Source of the DNA: Streptomyces sp. NBC_01439
GTDB lineage: Bacteria > Actinomycetota > Actinomycetes > Streptomycetales > Streptomycetaceae
Direction of reading: 5' to 3'
Assembly (NCBI RefSeq): GCF_036227605.1
Contig: NZ_CP109487.1
Span: 9,411,001-9,475,000 of the forward strand
DNA length: 64,000 bases
The notes under the pieces: model-generated
The model's input: only the letters and a program-made list of their open reading frames with translations
What the model was told of the DNA's origin: nothing
The model's database searches: none
Part shown: positions 45,722 through 54,639 of the stretch, in pieces
How positions within the stretch are numbered: position 1 is the stretch's first letter
How the letters are laid out: every line of letters starts with the position of its first letter
Position numbers and translations under genes: made by a program

Positions 45722-46699
45722 ATGCGGATCACGATCCTCACGGTGCCGGAGTGCCCGAACGTGCCGGTCGTGCAGGAGCGGATCACGGAGGCACTCGACG
45801 GCCGTGCTGCCGTGATCGACCTGGTCGAGGTGTTCGAAGAGGGCGAGGCGGCCCGGTGGGGCATGACTGGTTCGCCCACGGTGCTCCTCAACGGCACCGA
45901 CCCGTTCCCCATCCCTGGTGCTCCGCCGTCGGTGTCGTGCCGCCTCTACCGTGACGCTGGCGGCCGCACCGACGGTGCACCGAGCGTCCAGGCTCTCCGG
46001 GAGGCGTTTTCGGGAGTACGCAGGCCCCAGGCGGCCGAAGAGCAGGACTGCTGCGAGACCGACCCCCTGGATCCGATCGGCCGGGCAGGGCGGGGGAGGC
46101 GGGCGCCTGCGGAGCGCGGCCTGCGGCTGGTCCAGCACGCGATCCTGCGGCACTTCGCCACTACGGGGCGCGCGCCGGAGGCCACCCTGCTCGAACCCGT
46201 GGCGGCCGAAGCCGGACGGACAGCCGGAGAGGTTCTGGCCGAGCTGGACCGCGAGGATTTTCTGACCCTCGCCACATCTGGACGGATCGCGGCCGCGTAC
46301 CCGTTCTCGGCAGTGGAGACGCGGCACCAGGTACAGCTGGCCAACGAGGTGCGGGTCTGGTCGATGTGTGCGATCGACGCGCTCGGCATTTCCGCAATGC
46401 TCGGCCAGGACGTGACGGTCTCCTCCAGCGACCCCATCGACGGACAGCCGGTGACCGTCTCTTTCGTCAACGGTGCGGCGCGATGGGAGCCTGCCGGTGC
46501 GGTCGTCTTTGTCGGGCGCCGTGAGAGCGAGGGCCCAGCTGCCGCGGTGTGCTGCGACGCCCTGAACTTCTTCTCCGGCCTCACCCCGGCCGAGCAATGG
46601 AAGTCGGCGAACCCCGAAGTGCGTGGGGAGATCGTCAGCCAGGCCCGCGCCATTGAGATCGGGCACCAGACCTTCGGCCCGCTCCTCGAGGAGGACTGA
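45722..46699 (+). CDS. merB: organomercurial lyase (MerB) with thioredoxin-like N-terminal domain
   Basis: ATG 45722 follows AAGGACAGC. 325 residues, ~110 longer than classical MerB. Residues 1-100 resemble a thioredoxin-like domain (TILTVPECPNVPVVQERITE, TGSPTVLLNGTDPF with cis-Pro) with a single redox Cys11, followed by a CC pair at 110-111. The MerB domain (~130-320) has VWSMCAIDALGISAMLG with Cys216 and Asp219, and AAVCCDALNFFS with Cys277/278. These match Cys96, Asp99 and Cys159 of MerB. It cleaves carbon-mercury bonds. No merA or merT lies nearby, so Hg(II) release must be handled elsewhere. Confidence 0.85.
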   Translation: MRITILTVPECPNVPVVQERITEALDGRAAVIDLVEVFEEGEAARWGMTGSPTVLLNGTDPFPIPGAPPSVSCRLYRDAGGRTDGAPSVQALREAFSGVRRPQAAEEQDCCETDPLDPIGRAGRGRRAPAERGLRLVQHAILRHFATTGRAPEATLLEPVAAEAGRTAGEVLAELDREDFLTLATSGRIAAAYPFSAVETRHQVQLANEVRVWSMCAIDALGISAMLGQDVTVSSSDPIDGQPVTVSFVNGAARWEPAGAVVFVGRRESEGPAAAVCCDALNFFSGLTPAEQWKSANPEVRGEIVSQARAIEIGHQTFGPLLEED

Positions 46700-46719
46700 C
46701 AGCTCGCTGCTTCTGTTAC

Positions 46720-46737
46720 TCCCGCTCAGGAGCGGGA
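46720..46737. terminator. small hairpin after merB
   Basis: Stem TCCCGCT / AGCGGGA with CAGG loop, 20 bp beyond the merB stop. Confidence 0.5.
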
Positions 46738-46789
46738 ATCATCGCAACCTCCGGCCGGTCCCCGAGTACCGACCCAGAGTTGGCAGGCC

Positions 46790-47356
46790 ATGATGGAGGC
46801 GATCGCGATGGACCGGCAGGCTGTGTACGAGGACTACGAACGGGCCCGCCGCGGCTTCCATCAGCTGCTGGAATCCGCCTCCGAGGCGGACCTTGCACGA
46901 CCCAGCCGCGGTACCAAGTGGACCAACGAGCAGCTGTTGTGGCACATGCTCTTCGGCTACATGGCCGTCCGGGCTCTGCTGGTGCTGGTCCATGTCTTCG
47001 GGCGGCTTCCACGCGGCGCCGGCAAGGCGTTCGCTCGCCTTCTGGACGCGGGAACCGTGCCGTTCGACTGGGTCAACTACGAGGGTCCACGAGGGGCGGT
47101 GAAGGTCTACGGACCGCGCCGGATGGGCACCGCCTTCGACCGTGTCCTCGACTCCCTCCAGCGTCGGCTGGCCGCCGAGTCCGATGCCGACCTGGCCCGC
47201 GGTATGCACTACCCCGTGCGGTGGGACCCGTTCTTCAAGGACTTCATGACACTCGCGGACGTCTACCGCTACCCGACGCAGCACTTCGACTTCCACCACC
47301 GACAGCTCACGCTGAACAGCAGCGACGGGCGCAGCGGGAAGCCTGAGGTCAGCTGA
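46790..47356 (+). CDS. DinB/DUF664-like superfamily protein
   Basis: ATG 46790, or ATG 46808, which has a better GGAGG site. ~185 residues of a four-helix bundle: EDYERARRGFHQLLESASEA, GTKWTNEQLLWHMLFGYMAV and HFDFHHRQLTLN at the C-terminus. His in LLWHMLFGY and the H-x-x-x-H in the last helix form the expected DinB metal site. Some relatives are thiol (mycothiol or bacillithiol) transferases; a detoxification role in this island is inferred only from location. Its end overlaps that of the convergent arsN1. Confidence 0.75.
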   Translation: MMEAIAMDRQAVYEDYERARRGFHQLLESASEADLARPSRGTKWTNEQLLWHMLFGYMAVRALLVLVHVFGRLPRGAGKAFARLLDAGTVPFDWVNYEGPRGAVKVYGPRRMGTAFDRVLDSLQRRLAAESDADLARGMHYPVRWDPFFKDFMTLADVYRYPTQHFDFHHRQLTLNSSDGRSGKPEVS

Positions 47357-47843
47357 TCCGCGGGCTGCGGCGCTCCAACAGCACCACGTCACGCCACACG
47401 CCGTGTTGGCGGCCGATGCGCTCGCGGGTGCCGATGACCCGGAAGCCGGCCCGCTGGTGGAGGGCGAGGCTCGCGCGGTTCTCGGGGAAGATGCCCGACT
47501 GGATCGTCCAGATCCCCGCGGTCTCCGTCGAGCCGATCAGTGCGGTAAGGAGCTGCATGGCGACGCCTCGGCCACGGGCGGCCGGGTGGACGTAGACGGA
47601 GTGCTCGACCACACCCGCGTACGCGCACCGGTCCGAGACCGCGCTCGCCGCGACCCAGCCCAGTACCTTGCCGTCCTCGCCGACAGCGGCGAAGCGGTGC
47701 TCCGGCAGCTTGCCCGCCGCGAACGCCTCCCACGGCGGGGCGGTGGTCTCGAAGGTGGCGTTGCCCTCGTCGATCCCCGCCTGGTAGATCGCCAGGACCT
47801 CATCCGCGTGCGCTTCGGCCAGCGGGGCGATGGTGATGCTCAT
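47349..47843 (-). CDS. arsN1: GNAT acetyltransferase of the ArsN1/phosphinothricin type
   Basis: ATG 47843 overlaps the stop of the second arsR (ATGA), so the two genes are coupled. 164 residues. DEVLAIYQAGIDEGNATFET is the substrate-side signature shared by phosphinothricin acetyltransferases and ArsN1. The acetyl-CoA loop is YVHPAARGRGVAMQLLTALI, and SLALHQRAGFRVIGTRERIG follows. ArsN1 is known to acetylate arsinothricin, an organoarsenical antibiotic. The ars context favours this over herbicide resistance. Confidence 0.8.
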   Translation of the reverse strand: MSITIAPLAEAHADEVLAIYQAGIDEGNATFETTAPPWEAFAAGKLPEHRFAAVGEDGKVLGWVAASAVSDRCAYAGVVEHSVYVHPAARGRGVAMQLLTALIGSTETAGIWTIQSGIFPENRASLALHQRAGFRVIGTRERIGRQHGVWRDVVLLERRSPRIS

Positions 47844-48202
47844 GCGGCGGCCGCGCGGGTCAGGAGCTGCCCCATGGCGGCGAGCACCGCAGGCTCTACC
47901 CGGTAGTACACCCACGTGCCGCGCCGCTCGGAGGACAGCAGCCCGGCTTCCCGGAGCTTCTTCAGGTGGTGGGAGACCGTCGGCTGGGAGACGCCGACAT
48001 CAGAGATGTCGCACACGCAGGCCTCGCCGCCCTCGTGGGAGGCGACCAGCGAGAACAGCCTCAGGCGGACCGGGTCGCCCAGGGCCTTGAACATGACGGC
48101 GGTCCGCTCGGCCTCTTCGGCCGTCAGCGGGCGCTCCGACAGGGGCGGGCAGCACGCTGCCACGGCCTCCGGCTCCAGCAGCGGCAACACCTTCGTAGTC
48201 AT
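47840..48202 (-). CDS. arsR2: ArsR-family regulator, second copy
   Basis: 120 residues. Winged helix MFKALGDPVRLRLFSLVASH, VSQPTVSHHLKKLREAGLLS, ERRGTWVYYRVEP. Cys17-Cys18 near the N-terminus and Cys62/Cys64 in ACVCDIS give the arsenite site; the CVCD box is the classical one. Unlike the first ArsR it carries the CC pair seen in other actinobacterial ArsR proteins. It is coupled to arsN1 and divergent from the flavoprotein gene. Confidence 0.9.
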   Translation of the reverse strand: MTTKVLPLLEPEAVAACCPPLSERPLTAEEAERTAVMFKALGDPVRLRLFSLVASHEGGEACVCDISDVGVSQPTVSHHLKKLREAGLLSSERRGTWVYYRVEPAVLAAMGQLLTRAAAA

Positions 48203-48239
48203 GCCTCCATCATCCGAGAAATTTCGATAGATGTCTATG

Positions 48240-48297
48240 TTGACGAACGTCGATTCAAGGTCCACTCTAGAGGCGTCAGGACATCGACAAACGTCAA
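48240..48297. promoter_or_regulatory. candidate operator pair between arsR2 and the flavoprotein gene
   Basis: TTGACG-N3-GTCGAT at 48240-48254 and its inverted copy ATCGAC-N3-CGTCAA at 48283-48297. They lie in the 114-bp divergent promoter region, which is unusually A/T-rich here. ArsR2 is the natural candidate to bind them. Confidence 0.55.
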
Positions 48298-48316
48298 ATC
48301 AACCGGGGAGCCTGCC

Positions 48317-49678
48317 GTGAACGCGACCACCGAAGCCCTGCCTGTCGTCGTGATCGGCGCCGGCCCGATCGGACTCGCCGCGGCCGCCCGCCTCATCGAG
48401 CGGGACATCGAGCCCCTGGTCCTGGAGGCCGGTCCGGTCGCCGCGTCCGCCGTGCGCGACTGGTCTCACGTACGCCTCTTCTCCACCTGGTCCGAGGTCG
48501 TCGACCCCGAGGCCGAGAAGCTCCTAGCCCCCACTGGCTGGGTGAAGCCGGACGGTGCCACGTACCCCTCCGGTGGCGACTGGGCCGAGCTCTACCTTCA
48601 GCCCCTGGCCGACGTCCTCGGCGACCGCGTCCGCTACAACGCCACCGTCACCGGTGTCTCGCGCACCGGCCGTGACCGCATCGTCGACGCCGACCGAGAG
48701 AATCAGCCATTCGCCGTTCACATCACCAGCGCCGAGGGCCGTGAGGAGCGGATCTTCGCCCGCGCCGTCATCGACGCCTCCGGCACCTGGTCCACGCCCA
48801 GCCCGGCCGGCGGTAGCGGCCTGCACGCACTCGGCGAGAAGAGCGCGGTCGACCACGTCACGTACCGCGTCCCCGACCTGAAGGACCCCGCCGTCCGCAC
48901 CCGCTACGCCGGCAAGCGCACCGCCGTCATCGGCTCGGGCGCCTCCGCCTTCACTGCCCTGGCCTACCTCGCCGACCTCGCCAAGGCGGAGGACGGCGCC
49001 GGGACGCACGCCACCTGGATCCTCCGACGTGGGATCAGCGGCTCCACCTTCGGCGGCGGCACCGCCGACCAACTGCCCGCCCGCGGCGCCCTCGGCCTCG
49101 CCGCCAAGGCCGCCGTCGACGGCGGCTACGCCGACGCGGTCACCGGTTTCCGCACCGACGCCATCGAGAAGACCGGGGAGGGCCGCCTGGTCCTGGTCGG
49201 TGAGGATGGCCGCCGCCTGGACCCGGTCGACGAGGTCATCGTCCTCACCGGCTTCCGCCCCGACCTCACGTTCCTCGACGAGCTCCGTCTCGGTCTCGAC
49301 GAGCGCCTCCAGGCCCCGGTCGAGCTCGCGCCGCTGATCGACCCCAACCAGCACTCCTGCGGCACCGTCTACCCGCACGGGGCGGGCGAGCTCTCTCACC
49401 CGGAGAAGGACGTCTACCTGGTGGGCATGAAGTCCTACGGTCGGGCCCCGACGTTCCTGGCCATGACCGGCTACGAACAGGTCCGCTCCGTCGCCGCAGC
49501 CCTTGCCGGCGACCGCGAGGCCGCCGAGCGCGTCGAACTCACCCTTCCCGAGACCGGAGTGTGCGGCGGCGCGGGCCTGTTCGACCAGCCCGAGGCCGCC
49601 GAAGAGACCGGCGGCGGCTGCTGCGCCGCCCCGGCCACCCTCACCATCGGCGCCCCCGCCTCCTCCGGCGGCTGCTGA
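48317..49678 (+). CDS. FAD/NAD(P)-dependent oxidoreductase with cysteine-rich tail
   Basis: GTG 48317 follows CGGGGAG. 453 residues. FAD motif PVVVIGAGPIGLAAAARLIE and second Rossmann motif RTAVIGSGASAFTALAYLAD, with EVIVLTGFRPDLTFLDELRL and KSYGRAPTFLAMTGYEQVRS. The C-terminal 40 residues are cysteine-rich: GVCGGAGLF, GGGCCAAP and a terminal SSGGC. Such flavoproteins occur in actinobacterial ars clusters. The tail suggests arsenic or metal binding, possibly feeding the active site, but this is inference. It is controlled together with arsR2-arsN1 and ends in a strong terminator. Confidence 0.8.
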   Translation: MNATTEALPVVVIGAGPIGLAAAARLIERDIEPLVLEAGPVAASAVRDWSHVRLFSTWSEVVDPEAEKLLAPTGWVKPDGATYPSGGDWAELYLQPLADVLGDRVRYNATVTGVSRTGRDRIVDADRENQPFAVHITSAEGREERIFARAVIDASGTWSTPSPAGGSGLHALGEKSAVDHVTYRVPDLKDPAVRTRYAGKRTAVIGSGASAFTALAYLADLAKAEDGAGTHATWILRRGISGSTFGGGTADQLPARGALGLAAKAAVDGGYADAVTGFRTDAIEKTGEGRLVLVGEDGRRLDPVDEVIVLTGFRPDLTFLDELRLGLDERLQAPVELAPLIDPNQHSCGTVYPHGAGELSHPEKDVYLVGMKSYGRAPTFLAMTGYEQVRSVAAALAGDREAAERVELTLPETGVCGGAGLFDQPEAAEETGGGCCAAPATLTIGAPASSGGC

Positions 49679-49704
49679 CCACGGTGTCCAACACCAAGGC
49701 CGGA

Positions 49705-49741
49705 GCGGCCGTGACCGGAACGGGGGTCCGGTCACGGCCGC
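49705..49741. terminator. strong hairpin terminator
   Basis: A perfect 14-bp stem GCGGCCGTGACCGG / CCGGTCACGGCCGC with a 9-nt loop, 27 bp beyond the flavoprotein stop. It marks the right border of the ars block. No gene is seen between here and 49873. Confidence 0.85.
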
Positions 49742-49873
49742 GCGCCGTACTCCCAGCCCTCTGCGCCACGCAGATCTAGAGGCAATCCTGGCGTTCCTGC
49801 GCGACAGCAACACAACCAGCCGGGAGGATATGGAGCTTGGACTCGCTGAAGCCGTTGCAGAGCAGGAGAGCGC

Positions 49874-50293
49874 TCAGGAAGATCTGAACTCCATCAGGGA
49901 GTCCCCGGCGACACAGACCACTCGGGGATTGCTCCGATCAACCGACCCGGCAGCTTCGGAGCCGAGCCGGTCCGCGACGAGGCGCTCGAACTCGTGGTGG
50001 TTGTCCTCCAGCCACGCCAGATACGACAGGGCCTGCGGCAGCAGCTCCTTGTCCCGGCTCCGCTTGTACTCGATGATCACGGGCGTCCCGTTCTCGTCCA
50101 GACCAAGTGAATCGATCCGGCCCCGATGACGTCCAGTGGGGTACTTGCTGGCCAGGAATCGGATGCCCAGCATCGTCTCCATGTTCGCCTCGATCAGAGT
50201 CTGCAGCTGCCTCTCCAGAGCAACGGCGGACCCCCGCATCTCCGTTGCGGCCCCGCCACAGACCCGAAAGGCTCTGAGATCACTCACCGGCAT
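49874..50293 (-). CDS. NucS/DUF91-like endonuclease fragment, 3'-truncated
   Basis: ATG 50293 is preceded by GGAGAACAGGGG. The product reads AVALERQLQTLIEANMETML, GRIDSLGLDENGTPVIIEYK and ALSYLAWLEDNHHEFERLVA, then PRVVCVAGDS and a short foreign tail. RIDSLGLDENG-PVIIEYK is the D-(E)xK nuclease core of the NucS/DUF91 type; all three residues are present. Relatives continue with more than 100 residues after CVAGD, which are missing, so the protein is probably inactive or unstable. Confidence 0.65.
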   Translation of the reverse strand: MPVSDLRAFRVCGGAATEMRGSAVALERQLQTLIEANMETMLGIRFLASKYPTGRHRGRIDSLGLDENGTPVIIEYKRSRDKELLPQALSYLAWLEDNHHEFERLVADRLGSEAAGSVDRSNPRVVCVAGDSLMEFRSS

Positions 50294-50518
50294 GCCCCTG
50301 TTCTCCTGTGTCAGATCCAGGGAGCCAACAATCACGCAGAGGCGGCAAGTATTCCCGAGCGACGGATCAATTCTCGTGTTTTCTGAACTGCCCGCCGAGG
50401 GCGCGCGGCGGGCGGATCATAGCGAGGGGAACCGGCAGCGCCAAATTTGTTCTGGCGTGGGATGTATGGAGCAAGACCAATGCGAGGATGCCGATCCTCA
50501 ACGCTCCAGGGAGTACCG

Positions 50519-50707
50519 ATGGCCACTCAGTTCATGGACGTGAGAGAGACCGCGGAGTACCTCAACATGTCGGTGCAGTGGGTGTACCGAGAAGCGCCTC
50601 GGGCCGGGCTCGCCCCCTATCGTTTTGGAGCCGGACGCAACGCCAAGATCCAGTTCAAGGTGTCCGAGGTCGAGTCCTGGGCCAAGCAGCAGAAGATCTC
50701 GTGGTGA
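50519..50707 (+). CDS. excisionase-like MerR/HTH_17 DNA-binding protein
   Basis: ATG 50519 follows CCAGGGAG. 62 residues, almost all winged-helix: MDVRETAEYLNMSVQWVYRE, FGAGRNAKIQFKVSEVESWA, KQQKISW. This is the size and layout of excisionases of actinobacterial integrative elements. A phage-type integrase gene normally follows; here the frame after the stop (DAGIEAATRSRGGGPAGRHE) ends at 50823 without any integrase motif. It is therefore likely a left-over of an integrated element. Confidence 0.7.
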   Translation: MATQFMDVRETAEYLNMSVQWVYREAPRAGLAPYRFGAGRNAKIQFKVSEVESWAKQQKISW

Positions 50708-50824
50708 TGGACGCAGGTATCGAAGCGGCGACGAGGAGCAGGGGCGGCGGACCGGCCGGGCGTCATGAAACGGCGCAGACAAAGGCAGTCAGGCAACCCG
50801 AGCGCGCGGTCGTGCTCGCTTAGG

Positions 50825-51199
50825 TCAGCCGGTGCGGCGGGAGCGGGCCAGAGTGAGCGCACCGACGACCACGGCGATCAGCCCCAACAGCAGCGCCACG
50901 AAAGCCCCGCCCCTCCCGTTGCCGGTGCCGATCCCGCTGTCGGAGGTGGCCACGACCAGCCCACCAAGAGCCATGGCGATCAGCCCCGCCACGACGGCGC
51001 CCGCTCGCCCGGAGCGGGTCCCGAATCGACCGGTGGGACGAGCTAGGGCCAGCCCGCCGATGACCACGCCGGTCAGTCCCACCAGTGCGGCCACGATGGC
51101 ACCGAGTCGCCCGGTACTCATACTGAAGACACTGGCGGCGACCGGCTGGAGCGCGATGTGCGCGGCTTCGGGTGCGGAAAGCATGTCTCGGACTGACAT
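50825..51199 (-). CDS. DUF6223 family membrane protein
   Basis: ATG 51199 follows AGGAGCACC. 124 residues with four hydrophobic helices: IALQPVAASVFSMSTGRLGA, IVAALVGLTGVVIGGLALAR, AVVAGLIAMALGGLVVATSD and AFVALLLGLIAVVVGALTLA. The two-fold repeat of such helix pairs and the GTGNGRGGA loop are features of DUF6223. Function unknown. The gene is intact and divergent from the sensor kinase. Confidence 0.75.
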   Translation of the reverse strand: MSVRDMLSAPEAAHIALQPVAASVFSMSTGRLGAIVAALVGLTGVVIGGLALARPTGRFGTRSGRAGAVVAGLIAMALGGLVVATSDSGIGTGNGRGGAFVALLLGLIAVVVGALTLARSRRTG

Positions 51200-51413
51200 G
51201 AGGTGCTCCTTCACTACGACTCTGTATGGCTTGAGCGTGTCCGTCGGACCCGCCGCCGGTCGTCCAGCAGGCGCAGACACTTCTCGCTGCCGCCGCTGCC
51301 TCACCCGGCTACCGCGGACACCGCAGGCGCTGCGGAAGTACCGCGTACGCGGTAGCCCGCCGCTCGTCCGGGAGCATGATCCGCTCGGGCGGGCATCCGG
51401 CTAGGGTGCGCGC

Positions 51414-52544
51414 ATGGGCAGAGGAAGGTTCGTGGTTCGGGCCGCGGTCAGGGACTGGGCGACAGCCGTCTGCGTGGCGGCGGCGCTGCTGGTCACCGGG
51501 CTGTCGGGGCAGCGCTCCGCCACGGGCCGCCTCGACCTGCTCGGCTACGCGCTGCTGGTAGCCGGCGGCCTGGCACTGGCCGGCGGCCGTCGGGCTCCGG
51601 TTCCCGTGCTCGCCGTCACCGGGGTGTGCGCGGTGGGCTACCAGGCGGCCGGTTTCGATGTACCCGCCGTCGCGTACCTGTTCGCCGTGTACGCGGCCGT
51701 ACGGGCCGGCCACCGTACTCTCACGATCGCGGCCAGTTTCGCCATGCTCGCCGCACTCCCCGTCGCCGCCCTGGTCTCGGGCATGCACGACATGGGTGAG
51801 GCGCTCGCGCGGTCCCGGGGCGCCCTGGAGATCGCCTGGCTGATCGCCGCCGGCGCCGCGGGCGAGGCACTGCGGCAGGCCGAGCGCCGGGCGGACGAGG
51901 CCGAGCGCACCCGGGAGGAGACCGCGCGGCGTCGCGCCGACGAGGAACGACTCCACATCGCGCGGGAGTTGCACGATTCGCTCGTCCACCAGATCTCGAT
52001 CATCAAGGTGCAGTCCGAAGTTGCCGTACACCTGGCCCGCAAGCGTGGCGAACAGGTACCTGAGGCCCTGCTGGCGATCCAGCAGGCCGGTCGTGAGGCG
52101 ACCCGGGAGCTGCGAGCGACGCTGGAAGCGCTTCGCGACGACGACACGTCTCCGCCGCGTGGGCTCGACGATGTCCCGGAACTGGTGGAGGGTGCCCGGA
52201 GGACCGGCCTGGACGCGAGGCTGGCGGTCGACGGACGACGCCCCGACGTGCCGGCCGCGGTCGAACGGACCGTCTACCGGATCGTTCAGGAGTCCCTCAC
52301 CAACATCTCCCGGCACGCCGCAGCCACTACCGCATCGGTCCACATCGACTACCGCCCGGACGCCCTGACCGTCCGCGTCGATGACGATGGCAAAGCCACG
52401 TCGAACGCGGCCTCGACGCCCGGAGTCGGGCTGCTCGGGATGCGCGAACGCGTGACGGCTCTCGGCGGTCGGCTGCGCGCCGAACCGCGGAGTGAGGGCG
52501 GCTTCACCGTCCAGGCCGAACTCCCCGTGGAGCGGGCGTCGTGA
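51414..52544 (+). CDS. NarL-type sensor histidine kinase
   Basis: 376 residues from ATG 51414. Four to six N-terminal membrane helices (DWATAVCVAAALLVTGL, LLGYALLVAGGLALAGG, VLAVTGVCAVGYQAAGF, FAMLAALPVAALVSGM) precede a coiled coil. The HisKA_3 box is RLHIARELHDSLVHQISIIK with the phosphorylated His. The ATPase part has VYRIVQESLTNISRHAAATT (N box) and GVGLLGMRERVTALGGRLRA (G box). The signal is unknown. The stop overlaps the regulator start (ATGA-type), so the genes are translationally coupled. Confidence 0.9.
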   Translation: MGRGRFVVRAAVRDWATAVCVAAALLVTGLSGQRSATGRLDLLGYALLVAGGLALAGGRRAPVPVLAVTGVCAVGYQAAGFDVPAVAYLFAVYAAVRAGHRTLTIAASFAMLAALPVAALVSGMHDMGEALARSRGALEIAWLIAAGAAGEALRQAERRADEAERTREETARRRADEERLHIARELHDSLVHQISIIKVQSEVAVHLARKRGEQVPEALLAIQQAGREATRELRATLEALRDDDTSPPRGLDDVPELVEGARRTGLDARLAVDGRRPDVPAAVERTVYRIVQESLTNISRHAAATTASVHIDYRPDALTVRVDDDGKATSNAASTPGVGLLGMRERVTALGGRLRAEPRSEGGFTVQAELPVERAS

Positions 52545-53203
52545 TCCGTGTCCTGCTGGTCGACGACCAGCCCCTCCTCCGCAGCGGATTCCGCTCGCTG
52601 CTCGACGCCGAGGAAGACATCGATGTGGTGGCCGAGGCCGGCGACGGGAAGGAAGGCCTGGCTCAGGCCAGGCAGCACCTGCCCGACGTCGCGCTCATCG
52701 ACATCCAGATGCCGGTTATGGACGGCATCGAGGCGACCCAGCTCATCGCGGCAGACCCGGCCCTGGCCAACGTGCACGTCGTCATCCTGACCAACTACGG
52801 CTTGGACGAGTACGTCTTCAACGCGCTGCGGGCCGGCGCCGCCGGATTCCTCGTCAAGGACATCGTGCCGGAGGACTTTCTCCACGCGGTACGCGTCGCC
52901 GCGCGCGGTGACGCCCTGCTCGCACCCTCGATCACCCGCAAGCTCATCAACAGGTACGTCGCCCAGCCGCTCGACACCGGCACCCGCACTGGGCTGGAGG
53001 AGCTGACCAACCGCGAGCGCGAGGCCGTCGTCCTGGTCGCGCAGGGCCTGTCCAACGACGAGATCGCTGACCGCATGGTCATCAGCCCGATGACCGCGAA
53101 GACCCACATCAACCGGGCCATGGCCAAGCTCCATGCCCGTGACCGCGCTCAGCTCGTAGTCCTCGCCTACGAAGCCGGCCTGGTAACCCCGCGCAACTCC
53201 TGA
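52541..53203 (+). CDS. NarL/LuxR-type response regulator
   Basis: 220 residues. Receiver domain: RVLLVDDQPLLRSGFRSLL, phospho-Asp54 in VALIDIQMPVMDG, switch residues in VVILTNYG and FLVKDIVP. The C-terminal LuxR helix-turn-helix reads LTNREREAVVLVAQGLSNDE, IADRMVISPMTAKTHINRAM, AKLHARDRAQLVVLAYEAG. It is the partner of the overlapping sensor kinase. Targets are unknown. Confidence 0.92.
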   Translation: MIRVLLVDDQPLLRSGFRSLLDAEEDIDVVAEAGDGKEGLAQARQHLPDVALIDIQMPVMDGIEATQLIAADPALANVHVVILTNYGLDEYVFNALRAGAAGFLVKDIVPEDFLHAVRVAARGDALLAPSITRKLINRYVAQPLDTGTRTGLEELTNREREAVVLVAQGLSNDEIADRMVISPMTAKTHINRAMAKLHARDRAQLVVLAYEAGLVTPRNS

Positions 53204-53310
53204 CATTCACTCCTGGCGGCTGCGTCTTCCTTCGCACGATCCGGCCCGGGTGCCGTGGTGCGGACCATCCCTCGATCCGGGGCGCACGCCCCAAGGCAAG
53301 CGGGCGCCGG

Positions 53311-54576
<1,266 letters not shown>

Positions 54577-54639
54577 TGCCTGCTCCTTCGCGGCAGCCTG
54601 CCGCCCATGCCTGTGCCTGCGCTCAGGATCTCGGCGCAC

